DNA of 64,000 bases from Turnera subulata (Eukaryota; Streptophyta; Magnoliopsida; Malpighiales; Passifloraceae), in contig JAKUCV010007537.1 in NCBI GenBank assembly GCA_028386065.3, positions 516,312 through 580,311 of the forward strand, written 5' to 3'. This document shows positions 21,842 to 33,544 of the stretch, piece by piece. Numbering within the stretch: the stretch's first letter is position 1; every line of letters begins with the position of its first letter. The notes below the pieces were generated by a model. The model was not told the origin of the DNA. It was given only the letters and a program-made list of their open reading frames with translations, and searched no databases. A program made the position numbers and the translations under genes.

Positions 21842-24800
21842 TCAATCTGGACTAAAATTAGGATACTTCCTGCTAATCACATCTGCAAACTCCCAAGTGG
21901 CGGCAGAAGCATCCGAATTACTCCATTGTATTAACCACTTGGTAACTGCACGCCCATGTCTTGGCACCAAGGTCCTATCCAAAACAACAACTGGATATTT
22001 GGAGGCATCATCCACAACAAAAGTAGGAAGAGCATTGGTTGTAGAAGGAACCACAGGCCCTGGTGCTTTCTTGAGCTGTGAAACATGAAATACATTATGC
22101 ACTTGGGCACCAGCTGGTAAGTCCAGCTTGTAAGCAACTTCTCCAACCTTGTCAAGCACCTTGTAAGGCCCAAAATAACGTTGAGACAACTTCTGGTTTG
22201 GTCGCCTTACAACTGAAGTCTGACGGTAAGGCTGAAGTTTCAAGAAAACCCAATCCCCAACCTCGAATACCTTCTCTACACGATGCTTGTCAGCCATATT
22301 CTTCATCCTCACTTGAGCTTTAGTCAACTGCTCCTTCAACAAGGTGATAACAGCCTCTCGGTCACGCAATACAACATCAACTGCAACATTATCACTATCC
22401 CCAGGTAAGTAAGGAACATGAACTGGTGGATCAATTCCGTACAAGGCACGGAAAGGTGAAGTCTGAAGAGTAGAGTGGTAAGTTGTGTTATACCACCACT
22501 CTGCACAACTCAACCACTTAGCCCAAGTAGACGGTTCAGCACCCGACATGCACCTCAAATATTGCTCCAAGCAGCGATTTACTACCTCAGTTTGCCCATC
22601 AGTTTGAGGATGGTAAGCTGAAGAGAAATGAAGATCCACTCCCTGGACCCGGAACAACTCAGTCCAAAAATTGCTAAGGAAGATAGCATCCCTATCAGAG
22701 ACAATAACAGTAGGTAAGCCATGCAATTTAGTGACTTGGTCATGGAACACCTTAGCCACCGTAGCTGCTGTATATGGATGAGGAAGAGCGCAAAAATGAG
22801 CATATTTGGTCAAACGATCCACTACCACCAGAATGACCTCTTTACCTTCCGAGCGCGGCAACCCTTCAATAAAATCCATAGTAACATGGGAGAAAAGTGT
22901 ATGTGGTATAGGCAAGGGCTGCAGCAACCCAGAATAAGCGCTTCTATCATATTTGTTGCATTGGCAGGTAACACAAGTCCGAACGAATTCCCTAACATCC
23001 TTACTCAACCCTTTCCAAAATAATAATGAGCTGATGCGCTTGATGGTAGGCAATACACCAGAATGACCAGCCCACGCACTAGAATGAAATAGCTCAATTA
23101 TGTTGTTCCGTAAGTGCACATCCTTCCCTACAACCAATTTTCCTTTCCTGCGCAACAACCCATCCTTCCAAGAGTACTTGCCTAAGGTAGTAACACCCTG
23201 CTGCACCAAGGATTGAATTTTGGACTGCATCCCAGCATCAACATCCCAACTCTTCTTAATGCCGTCCAGCAGAGAAGAATCCAAGTCAGCCACAATCATA
23301 GTAAATAGTTAAGTACTTGCCACACGTGACAAGGCATCTGCAGCCAAATTCTCAACTCCCTTACGATAAACAATTTCATAATCCATCGCCAAGAGCTTGG
23401 CTAACCAAGTGGATTGACTCAAAGTAGTCATGCGCTGCTCCAAAAGGTATTTAAGACTCCGATGATCAGTCTTAATTAAGAAGTGCCTATCTAGCAGATA
23501 TTGCTGCCACTTCTCCACTGCAAACAAAATAGCAAGAAGCTCCTTCTCATAGACTGAAAGCTTTTGATGCTTAGGAGAAAGTGTGCGACTAGCATACGCC
23601 ACAGGATGACCTTCTTGCATTAACACTGCCCCAATGCCATTACCCGATGCATCAGTTTCTATCTCAAATGGCTTAGAAAAGTTGGGCAAAGCAAGAACCG
23701 GGGCTGAACTAAGAGCCTTTTTCAAAGCTTCAAATGCCTCATGTGCTACCAAATTCCACTGAAAAGCATCAGTTTTTGTCAAGTCATACAATGGTCTCGC
23801 AATCAGCCCAAAGTGAGAAATAAATCGGCGGTAATAACCCGCAAGTCCTAAGAAACTACGCAACTGCTTAACAGAATTAGGAGTAGGCCATTCTGCAATA
23901 ACAGAGATTTTCTTGGGATCTGTGGAAACACCATCCTTAGAAATATAATGGCCAAGATACTCCACCCGAGTAGCCCCAAATGTACATTTGCTACGCTTCA
24001 AAAAGAGACTATTCTCACGAAGGATAGCAAATACCAGTTGCAAATGCTCAACATGCTCCTCCGCAGAATGGCTGTAAATCAAGATATCATCGAAAAATAC
24101 CAAAACAAACTTCCGTAGAAAAGCTCGAAAAAGTTTGTTCATAAGGCTCTGAAATGTTGCTGGGGCATTAGTGAGGCCAAAAGGCATCACCAAATACTCC
24201 CAATGGCCATCGTGACTGCGAAAAGCCGTCTTGAAAATGTCTTCTTCGGCCATGCGAATCTGATGATACCCAGAACGAAGATCCAATTTAGAGAACACAC
24301 AAGCACCCTCCAATTCGTCCAATAATTCATCAATAACTGGAATAGGAAACTTGTCTTTAATAGTCTTACTATTTAGCACACGATAATCCACACACATATG
24401 CCAAGACCCATCCTTCTTCTTAACCATCACAATCGGGGAAGCAAAAGGACTATTGCTCGGTCGTATAACTCCGTTGGCCAGCAACTCTTGTATCATCTCC
24501 TCAATAGCATTCTTTTGTACAACCGAATGCTTATAAGGACGTAAATTGATAGGAGATGTACCTGCTTCCAAAGGAATATGATGCTCATGTCCTCTTGAAG
24601 GTGGAAGAGTTTTTGGTTCAGTAAACAACTCCTCAAACTCCTTCAACACAGGTTGCAACAAGGAAGTAGCTAAAGGATCAACATCATCAACTTGAGCATT
24701 GAGATCCTCTATATTAGTTAAACTGCAACACTGTAAGGGAACTAAAGTTTCTTCAACCTTCAGCAATTTAGTCAAGCGCTCAACATCAATTTCAGACAAA

Positions 24801-26506
24801 GGAGTATCAGGAATACCATATAAAACCACTTCCTTCCCATGGTACCAATAGGTCATTTGCAACGTTGAAAAGTTCCACAGGGTGTTGCCCAATTTCTCCA
24901 ACCAATCTGTTCCTAACACCAAATCATAACCCCCCAAATCTAGGACCAAAACATCCTGAACATAACTCTGACCTTGAACACGCCAAGAAAAATCCTTACA
25001 CATAGACGTGGAATGTAATTGAACACCACCAGCTAGTGCCACCGATTGCTTAGGAACCAAAGTAAGGGAGCAACCCAATTTCTCGGCCATTTTCCGATCC
25101 AAATATGAGCAGGAGGCACCGGTATCAATCAAAACAAACAACATTTGACGCCCACACATAGCTCGAATGCGCATACATTTCCCACGTACAGATCCAGTCA
25201 AAGCATTCAAAGTAAGAAGCCGAGAGTACTCCTCACTAAGCTCTCCCTCAGGTGCAGGAATAGCATATAGAACATCATCAGGCTCCAACTCCACATCACA
25301 TACTTGATTCTCACCACCAACCTGCAGCAAGAAGTATTGTCGCTGTTTGCATTTATGTCCGGGAGAGAATGTCTCCCGACAATAAAAACACAGACCTTTC
25401 TTACGAAGCTCATCACGCTCCTTAGCATCTAGCCGACCAACAACACGAGTAGATTCCTTATGAACAACAACAGGCTTAGCAGGAATAGACGGCTTAAGAA
25501 CATCACCCCCTGTTGGTGCACGATGAGTAGAAAAAGGCCGTGAAGCTGTAGCAACTTGAGAACCGGAAAAATTCCCACCAGAAACACCAACCTCATCCAA
25601 CTGCATCTGCTCATAGGCCTTAGCCAAAGAATAAGCCTCATAGAGGTCATGAGGCTTCATAACTCGCACCTGATACTGTAATCTGCGCTTAAGGCCATTG
25701 AGAAATTGTTGCAAAGCTTCCTCCGGGGTGAGGTAAAGACGGGAAGTGATGGCATCAAATGCAGTCAAGTATGTATCCACATCAGACTCCTGATGAAGTT
25801 CCTTCAAAGCCAATGAAGGATCATCAAAACAACTACCTCCAAAACGAGCGGCCAATGCCGAAGCTAAAATAGGCCAAGTCAATGGTAAATGAGAACCACG
25901 GTGACGCAAGAAACTATGATACCAACGTAAGGCATCACCATCAAGATGATGGACCACTGTCTGCACCTTCATATCCTCCGGAACAGCCACAAAAGAGAAA
26001 TAGTCAAAGGCTTTGTAAAGCCAAGTATCAATGTCCCCCCCGTTAAAAACCGGAAATGCTAACTGATTATAGCGAGGGAAAAAAGGCACATCACCTCCAA
26101 AGGACGCCGTAGTCGAAGGAAACGGCCCGGTCGAGACTCCAACGCCGTGTGCCGTTGTAGATCGAGCACTAGGACCGGCAGGAAAGGATCCACCAGAAAA
26201 GCACGGGGGAGGAGCAGGAGTCACTGGAGGAACAGGGCGACCGGAAACCACCACCGGTGGGGAAGGAATCGCACCCGAAGGTAGAGGATGACCAGAGACC
26301 ACCGACGGGGACGTCGCCTCCTGACGAGACTCAACAGAGAGCTTCAACAACCGCTCCATCCGATCAAAAACAGAATCGAGCTTCTCATTCTGCGATTGAA
26401 GACCTTTATCTAGCTTCTCATGGAGGTGATCAAGTTTTTGATCGATTTCTTTGCCCTGAGAACGAACCGACTCCTCCACAAACCGCCGGACATCTGCGTT
26501 CACCAT
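21842..26506 (-). pseudogene. Gypsy gag-pol polyprotein with one in-frame stop
   Basis: Reads from the ATG at 26506 (MVNADVRRFVEESV) to the TGA at 21842 in one frame, apart from a single TAA at 23311-23309. Order of domains: gag with FPVFNGGDIDTWLYKAFDYF; CCHC-type knuckle CFYCRETFSPGHKC; aspartic protease VLIDTGAS; reverse transcriptase with FFDDILIYS as the catalytic motif; RNase H starting IETDASGNGIGAVL; then, after the stop, integrase with its HHCC finger, D,D-35-E residues in MDFIEGLP, VSDRDAIF and the later Glu; and a C-terminal chromodomain-like stretch (VLDRTLVPRHGRAVTKWLIQ). The stop lies between RNase H and integrase and is followed by CTA. Integrase would be made only by read-through, or the copy is mobilised in trans. 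Otherwise the frame is intact over about 1,550 codons. Confidence 0.9.
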
Positions 26507-26578
26507 AGTAGGAAGTAACAAGCAACGGAGTAGCACCGAAAACAGAGTACCAAGGCCGGAGAAGGCTCCGCTACCAAT

Positions 26579-26793
26579 TGATACACTATAGTGTATCTAA
26601 GTAGATCTAAAGGAAGAAAAGAAACGGTTACAGAGAAAAGAAAGAAGTCTCAAATGAGCCAAGGGCAATTTTCCATTCATTAATTGCTGAAAAATATCCA
26701 GAGTAGAAGTATTTATACTTACACCAACACGCCTAAACATTATATCTAACTGCTCACACACTAATTGATACGACAGAAGACAATGTCGTATCA
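26579..26793 (-). repeat. 5' LTR of the gypsy element
   Basis: 215 bp, identical by eye to the copy at 21483-21697. The primer-binding site lies two bases inside the element from this LTR. Confidence 0.95.
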
Positions 26794-27035
26794 AAATCCG
26801 GGTGTGGGGATTTATTAGTTTGGGATAGGTTGGGGATTAAGGGTAGTCTTAGGGGTAGTTTCGGTAGATTAGGATAGAGGGTTGGGCGTGGGGCCCCTTA
26901 GGAAGAACAAAAAAAAAAAAAAAAAAAGGGAACGACATATATGTCCTGTGAGAGCATTTTAGCAAAGAAAAAGAAAAAGAAAAGACACCACCGCCGTAGT
27001 AGACCATATCTCGGACCCATCACCGAGCAGCTGCT

Positions 27036-27599
27036 CTATAGTGGATTTTTCTTTTTTAAAACTTTTCGAATAATTTGGCCTCGAACAATTTGGCCGCAAT
27101 CAGAAATGAACACCTCCTTCTCCAGACGACCATCATCATCCTCCGCCGCGGCCTCGATCTTGGCGAGCACGCTCCACCCCTTCACAACCCTCCCGAAGAC
27201 CGGGTACTTCCCGTCCAGCGTAAACGCGTTGCCGAAGGTGATGAAGAACTGGGACGAATGCACGCGGTCGACGTAGCCCATGGCCAGGTCCCCGCGGCCG
27301 GTGAAGTCACTGAGCTTCTCGCTCTTGAAGTCCGCGCCGTAGATCGACTCCCCGCAGCTCCCGTCGTTCTCCACGATGTCGCCGCCGCAGCAGTAGCTCC
27401 CGGGCATCACTAGGAAGAATCTTGAACCCTTGAAGTGCAGGGCGTGCCCGCTCATCCCCGTGCCTTTCTCGCCGGTTCACAGTGCGCGGAAGTTCTCTGC
27501 AGTCCTGGGGAACGATTCATTGTCCAGCTTCATTATTAACCGGCCAATCTCCTTATCGCCGATCGTGATGTCGAAGTAGACTCTAGGGTTTGCCACCAT
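27036..27599 (-). pseudogene. Intronless cyclophilin (peptidyl-prolyl isomerase) with premature stop
   Basis: Reading from the ATG at 27599, the product starts MVANPRVYFDITIGDKEIGR and resembles cytosolic cyclophilin A over its full ~170 residues: PRTAENFRAL, TGEKGTGMSG, GESIYGADF, SSQFFITFGN, FGRVVKGW and FISDCGQI. An in-frame TGA at 27479-27477 replaces the Cys codon expected after ENFRAL. Active-site conservation is poor: the usual FHRVIPGFMCQGGDF segment reads FFLVMPGSYCCGGDI. After DCGQI, where the family stops, the frame runs on for 16 residues. Lack of introns fits a cyclophilin retrocopy or an intronless family member gone dead. The GC-rich codon use contrasts with the AT-rich flanks. 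Confidence 0.8.
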
Positions 27600-28643
27600 C
27601 GATGAAAGAAATCGTTATAGTATAACACCTAAGACTAGTGTATTAGGGATTTTATTGGCGGTTTACTTTTATATCGGAAAAAATTAAAAGATTAGTTTCC
27701 TTTGTAAATTTTCTTTTATTCTTTTTGGTTATTTATTCTTTTACTGTTTTCCTTCACATTATCTCTATTTCTTTTCTAATTTTTTAAAGATTATTATCTA
27801 TTCACTAGGATTTTTCATTGATAGTTAATTAATTTTGTTATCATTTTCTTCCATTTATATAGATTTTAATTCTTTTCTTTATTATGATAATGTAAACCTT
27901 ATCTTATATTTTTTTTTTCCTTTGGTCTCTTTTTTTTCCTTTCTTTAGGTATAGACGTAATTCCATAACAAATACATCTGTAACAAAATTCTTTAAAGAT
28001 TCCTAAATATAAGTCTATAATTTAAGGATTGATGAAATAATTTTTTTATCTAAATAATAGCTTATTACTAGATAGATTTTATACATAATTAATCTACCAA
28101 ATACTTATAAATAATTATAGTACTTAATTAACGGTTATATAATTTTACGTTCCTGGATCCACCCTTACAAGCCACCAATTTGATATTTGGCAAAATTAAT
28201 ATCAAAGCTTATGGATTTTTAAACTTAATGGACCAAAAAAGTATTTATTTTTTCGATAACTACTGTTGTTCAATGTAGATAGGTTCTGTATGAACTCATA
28301 TGATTATAAATTTATAATTAATCTTTTTTTAAAGTTTAGTAGGTTTTAAGTGACATATAACTACTACACAATCACGCAACCATTTTTTTTAGCTCAGGGA
28401 ACCTATTTTCTCCAAAAGTTAAAGTTTGGAGAAACTTGAGCTAGGAACCTTTACCCTGGCTTGCCAAAAACCCAGACTTATTCAGTTTGGCTCATCAACT
28501 TTCAAGATCATCTCTAACCATGCCTCATGATTACCTTCTTTTCTCATGCCTTTAGGTGCAAGCATGACAAGAGAATCCTTGAATGGTACAAATGGCTTCG
28601 CCTTGCTAGGACATTCTGTTGATTGTCAAATTTTTTGTAGACG
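27600..28643. other. AT-rich intergenic DNA
   Basis: Very AT-rich with long T runs. No gene, RNA or clear element terminus seen. Confidence 0.55.
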
Positions 28644-29420
28644 TCATTATACATATACTAAAACAAGGAAGATCCGTGTGAAGTGATTTGACCGTTTTGC
28701 TTTTAAAAAATTTTATTATGACCAAATTATCTTTTTCTTTATATTTAAATCTATTCATTAAGTTATATTATTATTCTTACCATTCCCTTTAATTTTACGA
28801 TTCTTTTTTCTTTTTTCTTTTCTGACTGAACAGAGAATGCATGCGTGGCTAGACTTCAATCATCACTCCATCATTTCCTCCTTGACCAACACACCAACAC
28901 GTCTCCTTCAATCTCCTCCTTAATTCTCACCTGTAAATTGCAAACTCAACGTAGTAACTCTAGACTTTATACAAAGAAAGCCATTTTTTATTATCTTTTA
29001 ATCTAAACCTTTTTTAGTTAATAATTTTGCAATTTCATAAGGTTTTTTAATTTTTTTTATTCTAAATTTTCCAGTACAAAGAATACATTTAATATTTGAT
29101 TTGTTGTATTCAGAAATTTATTTGGGCAACTCCAAGAAAAAATAAAATTTATTATTTTCTTTCACGGGAAGAGCAGAAAAGAAACAACAAGGATTGGGAA
29201 GCATCTAAATCTTGAATGCAGGATCCATCNTGATTAACTAAGTAGGTGAAGAGTTTGTATTTTTAATGAGTAGAAATACAAGGTTAAAAGGCTTTTTCCT
29301 GTTTTTTTTTATTATGAAAAGAACATAAAATATGGAAATAAAAAACTAAAAACATTAGCCACCGATGGGCTCACGGCCATGTGTCCATCCTGAAGGCACA
29401 CCGGAGATTACACGTAAATT

Positions 29421-29482
29421 GTACAACAACGTTCGGATTTACGTAACTTAAGTACAACAACGTTCGGATTTACGTAACTTAA
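29421..29482 (+). repeat. 31-bp tandem repeat x2
   Basis: Two copies (29421-29451, 29452-29482) of a unit starting GTACAACAACGTTCGGATTT, identical by eye. Confidence 0.9.
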
Positions 29483-29781
29483 GTGACAACAATGATGATT
29501 TTTAAAGAATATGGACGGACAGCAATGATGAAATGAGCAAAGTCTAGGGATAAAAAGGCTTTTTTACCTTAAACTTCTATAGATACATGGAAGCTCACTC
29601 CCAATAAACATTATGGAGAGTTGGGTTGTCAATCCACCATGTTTGCTCTTAAATTTATTGTACTAGATAACCATCATATTTATACGCTAATGTATAAATG
29701 AATGATCAATTATGTATTATTGAGACTAAAATGCTGTGTGTAAAAAATAGCGCGTGGATGGAAGAAGTTCATCCAAAATTA

Positions 29782-29988
29782 GGTCTTTTGGCATATATCT
29801 TCATCTAAGTATTTTGTTCTTCCTATTTGAATTATCATTTTTTTTCCTTCCTGCATCAATTATACATAAATCCTGAATCCCGCAGGTCTTTTGGCATATA
29901 TCTTCATCTAAGTATTTTGTTCTTCCTATTTGAATTATCATTTTTTTTTCCTTCCTGCATCAATTATACATAAATCCTGATTCCCGCA
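29782..29988 (+). repeat. ~103-bp tandem repeat x2 at the Helitron 3' end
   Basis: Copies at 29782-29884 and 29885-29988 begin GGTCTTTTGGCATATATCTT and end CCCGCA. They differ at about one substitution (GAATCCC against GATTCCC) and one T in a homopolymer. The repeat ends inside the first arm of the Helitron hairpin. Confidence 0.9.
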
Positions 29989-30488
29989 GCGACGCGCGGG
30001 TAACTATCTAGTATGTAGCCAAAACAAATACCGAAAGGTTGCTCAAAAACCCGCAGCGAAGCGTGGGAACCTATGTGAATACTGTATTAAATTGAAGAAA
30101 CTGCAATCGTTTCACAAACCTCATCATCACGGCATTAAGAAGAAACATACTAATTATACAAATCTCTACGCAGGAACTAAGAATCCCACTATGTGTAGCA
30201 TCCATTCCATCTGCAACTCTACTGTGGCTTCCGTTTTGGACTCTCATGGCTGACAGCAACCAATGCTCTGCTCCTCCGGACTCATTTGTCGGATGAATCC
30301 CAACCACCTCCTCCTCCCACTGAAATTCAAGTACCTCCAAAGATTTATACAGAATAAATAACCGGAACAACTGAAAAACCCCGAACAACGAAATTCTCAA
30401 GTAATTACCTTCAATTTGGGCGATAGAGGAGGCATCAGTAGCGGACTCTTCCTCCACATCCACAGTCGCTGGCTTCAGAGCTTCTAAG

Positions 30489-33296
30489 CTAATCTGCTTC
30501 ATTGTCTCCCGTCTTTTCTTGGCAATCGGCATGCCCGTTCTGCCCCATGTGCAAATCACTCTCCTACGCATCAGAAATCAAGAAAAAAAAATTCAAAATA
30601 TGAACGAAAATGCAGAGTAGAGAGTGAATTAGGTTAAGTAAAAGAGAAACAAGAGTAATTGGAGAGAATATGTAGCTAGGCTGCCGAAGCAGGCAGCAGA
30701 TTACCTGCCACTTGCCAGGGCATACGATAAAAGACTCCACCACATAGCCATGTGTTTTGTTTCCTGGTTCCGCAAAGGTCACCACTTCCTGTTTTCCTTC
30801 AATCTCATCATCATAAATAACAGTAGCAGAACATATAGATAGAGGTCCAGAAGTCGTCTGTCTCGCCTTGAATCTAATGTGGTAAGCATTTTCGCCCAAG
30901 GACAGAGAATGGTATGCCACCATAACTTCTGGAGGACCCATAACAGCATCGTACAACAAAAAGGTGCAAATAGCATCACGATCTAGAGGTCACATGAAAT
31001 TACGGAACAGTATCACGATATGTATAACGAGCCAACAACCACAATCTCATTCCAAAAGAAAGAAAATGAATGAGAAGTAAACCATTTTATCATTGTATAG
31101 GTAAACTGCAGCCTTGGCACACTCATTGATGAGTGACAATGATTCTTGTTTATTGAGATTAACATAAGTTTTATCTGCATTTGAAAAGAGGGATCACGTT
31201 AGAAAAACTATAGCAACACCCTATGAATGAACACTCAGTCCGAGTAAATTCAGCTCTAGCAAAACTTATGGTTGGTCATGCAAGCTTGAGTTTATAACCA
31301 GTAAAAGCAGCAGCATGCAGAGAGAAAAAGAAAATAATTTTCATCCAAATACGTTATTGAACCTGTACCGTTCATAGGGTATGGAAAGAGCAGGGAATCT
31401 TTTACCTTCTTGGTATATTATACCTTCCTCTGATCTTCGGTAAAAAGATAGAACCTTATAATCCCCACCACGGCTCCTGACCTTAGTCACGCAATAAAAG
31501 GTATCAATTTCACCCTTTGCTTTGGCCGTGAAGGTTATGTAGAAGTCCATTACTTTGGGAATTTCGGTCTTTTCGCGGACTTGTGCAGATATACAGCTTG
31601 CAAAATCAAGATGTATAGCCTACAAGATAAGAAAACAAATAATAAGTTTGACAAGTAGGATCCTGACCATCGCTGGAAGGATGCAAAAGAGAGGCATGCG
31701 CGCTTATGCACAAGCACAGGCATGAGTGCTTCCGCAGACAATTAACTAACATCTCGAATATGAGCAGCTCATGCCCGAACGTGCCCCCTGCGCATGGGAC
31801 ATGGGTCAAAAGAAACCTATACGGGTAGGAACACACTAACAGTTCTGCGCTGGAAATAAGATATAGCTGCACCACTGCGGGCTCCACGGAAAGAAGATCC
31901 TGTTGAGTATACCCTCCTTGGCGTTCCCTCGTTGTGTCTATAGTCATTGCGAGCGTAATAAGTTGGCTATCGAGGGGCATGGCGTCTGCAATAAGAGGAA
32001 AGGCATCAAATTAATACAAACAAGATGAGGGCACATATATGAAGTAAGTAATATATGAAGCTAGAGGCAAAAAATATGCAAAAGACTACTCTGTTTTGAT
32101 GAACGAAAGATCCAATGGCAAAAGAGGTATCATCAGCAACTACACCTGAAGCTTTGGATATATTACTATTGTGTTGTCGTCACTACTTGTTATTCCACCA
32201 GTTTTATTGAATAGACAGGAGGAGGGTTAATTATCGATTGCATCATCAAAATTTTAATTGTAGTGGTTTTAATTAATTTGCAAAGCGCTAATTAAATTAA
32301 AGCAACTGGTTGATTACTTTGATGACCCTGAGGAGGCAGGCGAGTAAATGCCGAAACATGAAATGGGCAAGGGTGGTAATCTCGAGGGCTCACCTCAGTC
32401 TGACAAAGATGTGTCTCACCGCTACGCAAGTCTAAGGCCAAGAGAGTTATATATGAGGAATGTATGGGCAACTGCGATCATCAAATAGGTCCAGATGACA
32501 TGCTGGGAGCACCATGTTTTGGCCCTATAAACAACAACAACAAAATTTGCAAACATAAATTAATTAAAAAGGTATTATCATTATTATTAAGGGAAAAAAA
32601 GATGGGGGTTAAAGAGAATTCATGTCAAGTAAACTGTAAACGAACCATTGTGGTATTATATTTGGAAATAGCCGACTGACAGAAATCATCGATTCGGTTT
32701 ACGTATTTGCCATACAAAAGGATGTTTTTCATCAAAAGGAAAGGGAACACCCGCTTTACAAAGACCATATTTGTCCCGGACCTCTTCTGGCCCCGGGAAA
32801 AGAATTCTGCGATAGCAAATTAACACACAAGAATAATAATTATTAATATTGAATTAAACCAACCAGTTAATAATTAATATGGATAAAACGATCATAGATA
32901 AAAGAAACACACAAGAAATGTGCCGCGGAGATCGTTGGTATATTTCCAGCATTTATTAAACGCATCCTCTCCAAGATCTCCACAATGATCAGTTATAGCC
33001 TTTCCGATCGATGATGAATCACGGATATCTTTATATACAGTTCTAAAGTTGATGGCGTCGACGACGCCGTAGTCGTTGCCGTCGCCGTCACTGTTGGGTT
33101 CGGAATCCAAGTGACTTGAGAATCGTGGTGGTGGTGGAGCATTGTCCCAACTTGGGGAATCAAGTAAATAACACGGCCGACGACCCTGTGCCATAAAAAA
33201 GGGATTCGAGCAACCCGAAAGAGACCAACCTTTAAAAGACCCAAACCACCCGGCCAAACCCTTTCTTTCGCCAGCCGCCGCCGCCGCCGAAGCCAT
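30489..33296 (-). CDS. Unrecognised protein with two possible cystatin-like modules (seven exons)
   Basis: Exons inferred: 33296-32911, 32806-32703, 31985-31837, 31619-31424, 31174-31083, 30982-30705, 30563-30489. Phases agree for all but the exon 5/6 join, which is off by one base. The N-terminus is Ala/Gly-rich (MASAAAAAGERKGLAGWFG) with a Pro and Asp-rich linker, then LFPGPEEVRDKYGLCKAGVP. Exon 4 carries VMDFYITFTAKAKGEIDTFYC, and exons 5-6 carry ECAKAAVYLYNDK and ENAYHIRFKARQT. Both look like the helix-strand pattern of plant cystatin/monellin-fold proteins, but neither has the QVVAG inhibitory loop, so I would not call it an inhibitor. The C-terminus is Asp/Gly/Asn-rich. I do not recognise the family. 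The join problem could mean an unseen splice site, an assembly error or a decaying gene. Confidence 0.5.
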
Positions 33297-33544
33297 GAGT
33301 ACGTACGTACACCAATCGATGACGATGACAAACTGGGAGAGGTATATATAATATAATGTATTGTCGGGTAACCCTAATCCCAAATAGAAATACCCTTTGA
33401 GGGTTTTGATGATCAGTCTATTCCTTATATTTATAGTCACTTCGGTTTCCTAATCCTTTTATTTATTGGCTGATGGGCTTGCTCGTAAAGTAATACATAT
33501 ACATACTCGGCCTACATATGTAGGCTGGCCGAGTATGTATACAT

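Larger units (their letters stand above)
21478..26798 (-). mobile_element. Complete Ty3/gypsy retrotransposon, chromovirus (Reina-like)
   Basis: The 5,311-bp element (21483-26793) lies on the minus strand and is flanked by the 5-bp duplication AAATC (21478-21482, 26794-26798). LTRs are 215 bp (21483-21697 and 26579-26793), begin TGATAC, end GTATCA, and look identical by eye. The primer-binding site (minus strand) is TGGTAGCGGAGC at 26576-26565; the polypurine tract is at about 21710-21698. Short LTRs, a single gag-pol frame and a C-terminal chromodomain-like segment point to the Reina clade. It inserted into the SINE described above. Confidence 0.93.
21403..26939 (+). mobile_element. tRNA-derived SINE interrupted by a gypsy element
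   Basis: The outer target-site duplication GGGAACGACATA lies at 21403-21414 and 26928-26939. SINE sequence occupies 21415-21482 and resumes at 26799 up to a run of about 19 A (ending 26927). Rejoining the halves across the gypsy target site restores a polymerase III box B (GGTTCAAATCC) about 60 bp from the 5' end. Body length without the inserted element is about 195 bp. The box B, the poly-A tail and the 12-bp duplication are the signs of a tRNA-type SINE. The family was not identified, although the head has some likeness to Au-type plant SINEs. Confidence 0.8.
28644..30012 (+). mobile_element. Candidate non-autonomous Helitron
   Basis: The 3' end has a GC-rich hairpin (CCCGC AGCGACGC GCGGG, 29983-30000) followed ten bases later by CTAG and a T (30008-30012), the typical Helitron terminus. 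The 5' end is proposed at TCATTATACATATACTAAAA (28644), which resembles plant Helitron starts in having an AT-rich lead and GATCC soon after. However, the base before it is G rather than the expected A, so the 5' border is uncertain. No coding capacity. A degenerate second hairpin of the same type lies at 30050-30068. The single n base (29230) is inside. Confidence 0.45.

Noticed and set aside
21415..26810. Box B-like GGTTCAAATC as a functional tRNA gene
   Set aside because: No cloverleaf can be drawn; it is followed by a SINE body and poly-A with target duplications.
27075..27413. 112-codon plus-strand frame
   Set aside because: Antisense shadow of the cyclophilin pseudogene.
29230..29230. 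Ambiguous base n
   Set aside because: A single unresolved base call, not a biological feature.
29421..29988. Direct repeats as a CRISPR-like array
   Set aside because: Only two contiguous copies of each unit without spacers, in a plant genome.
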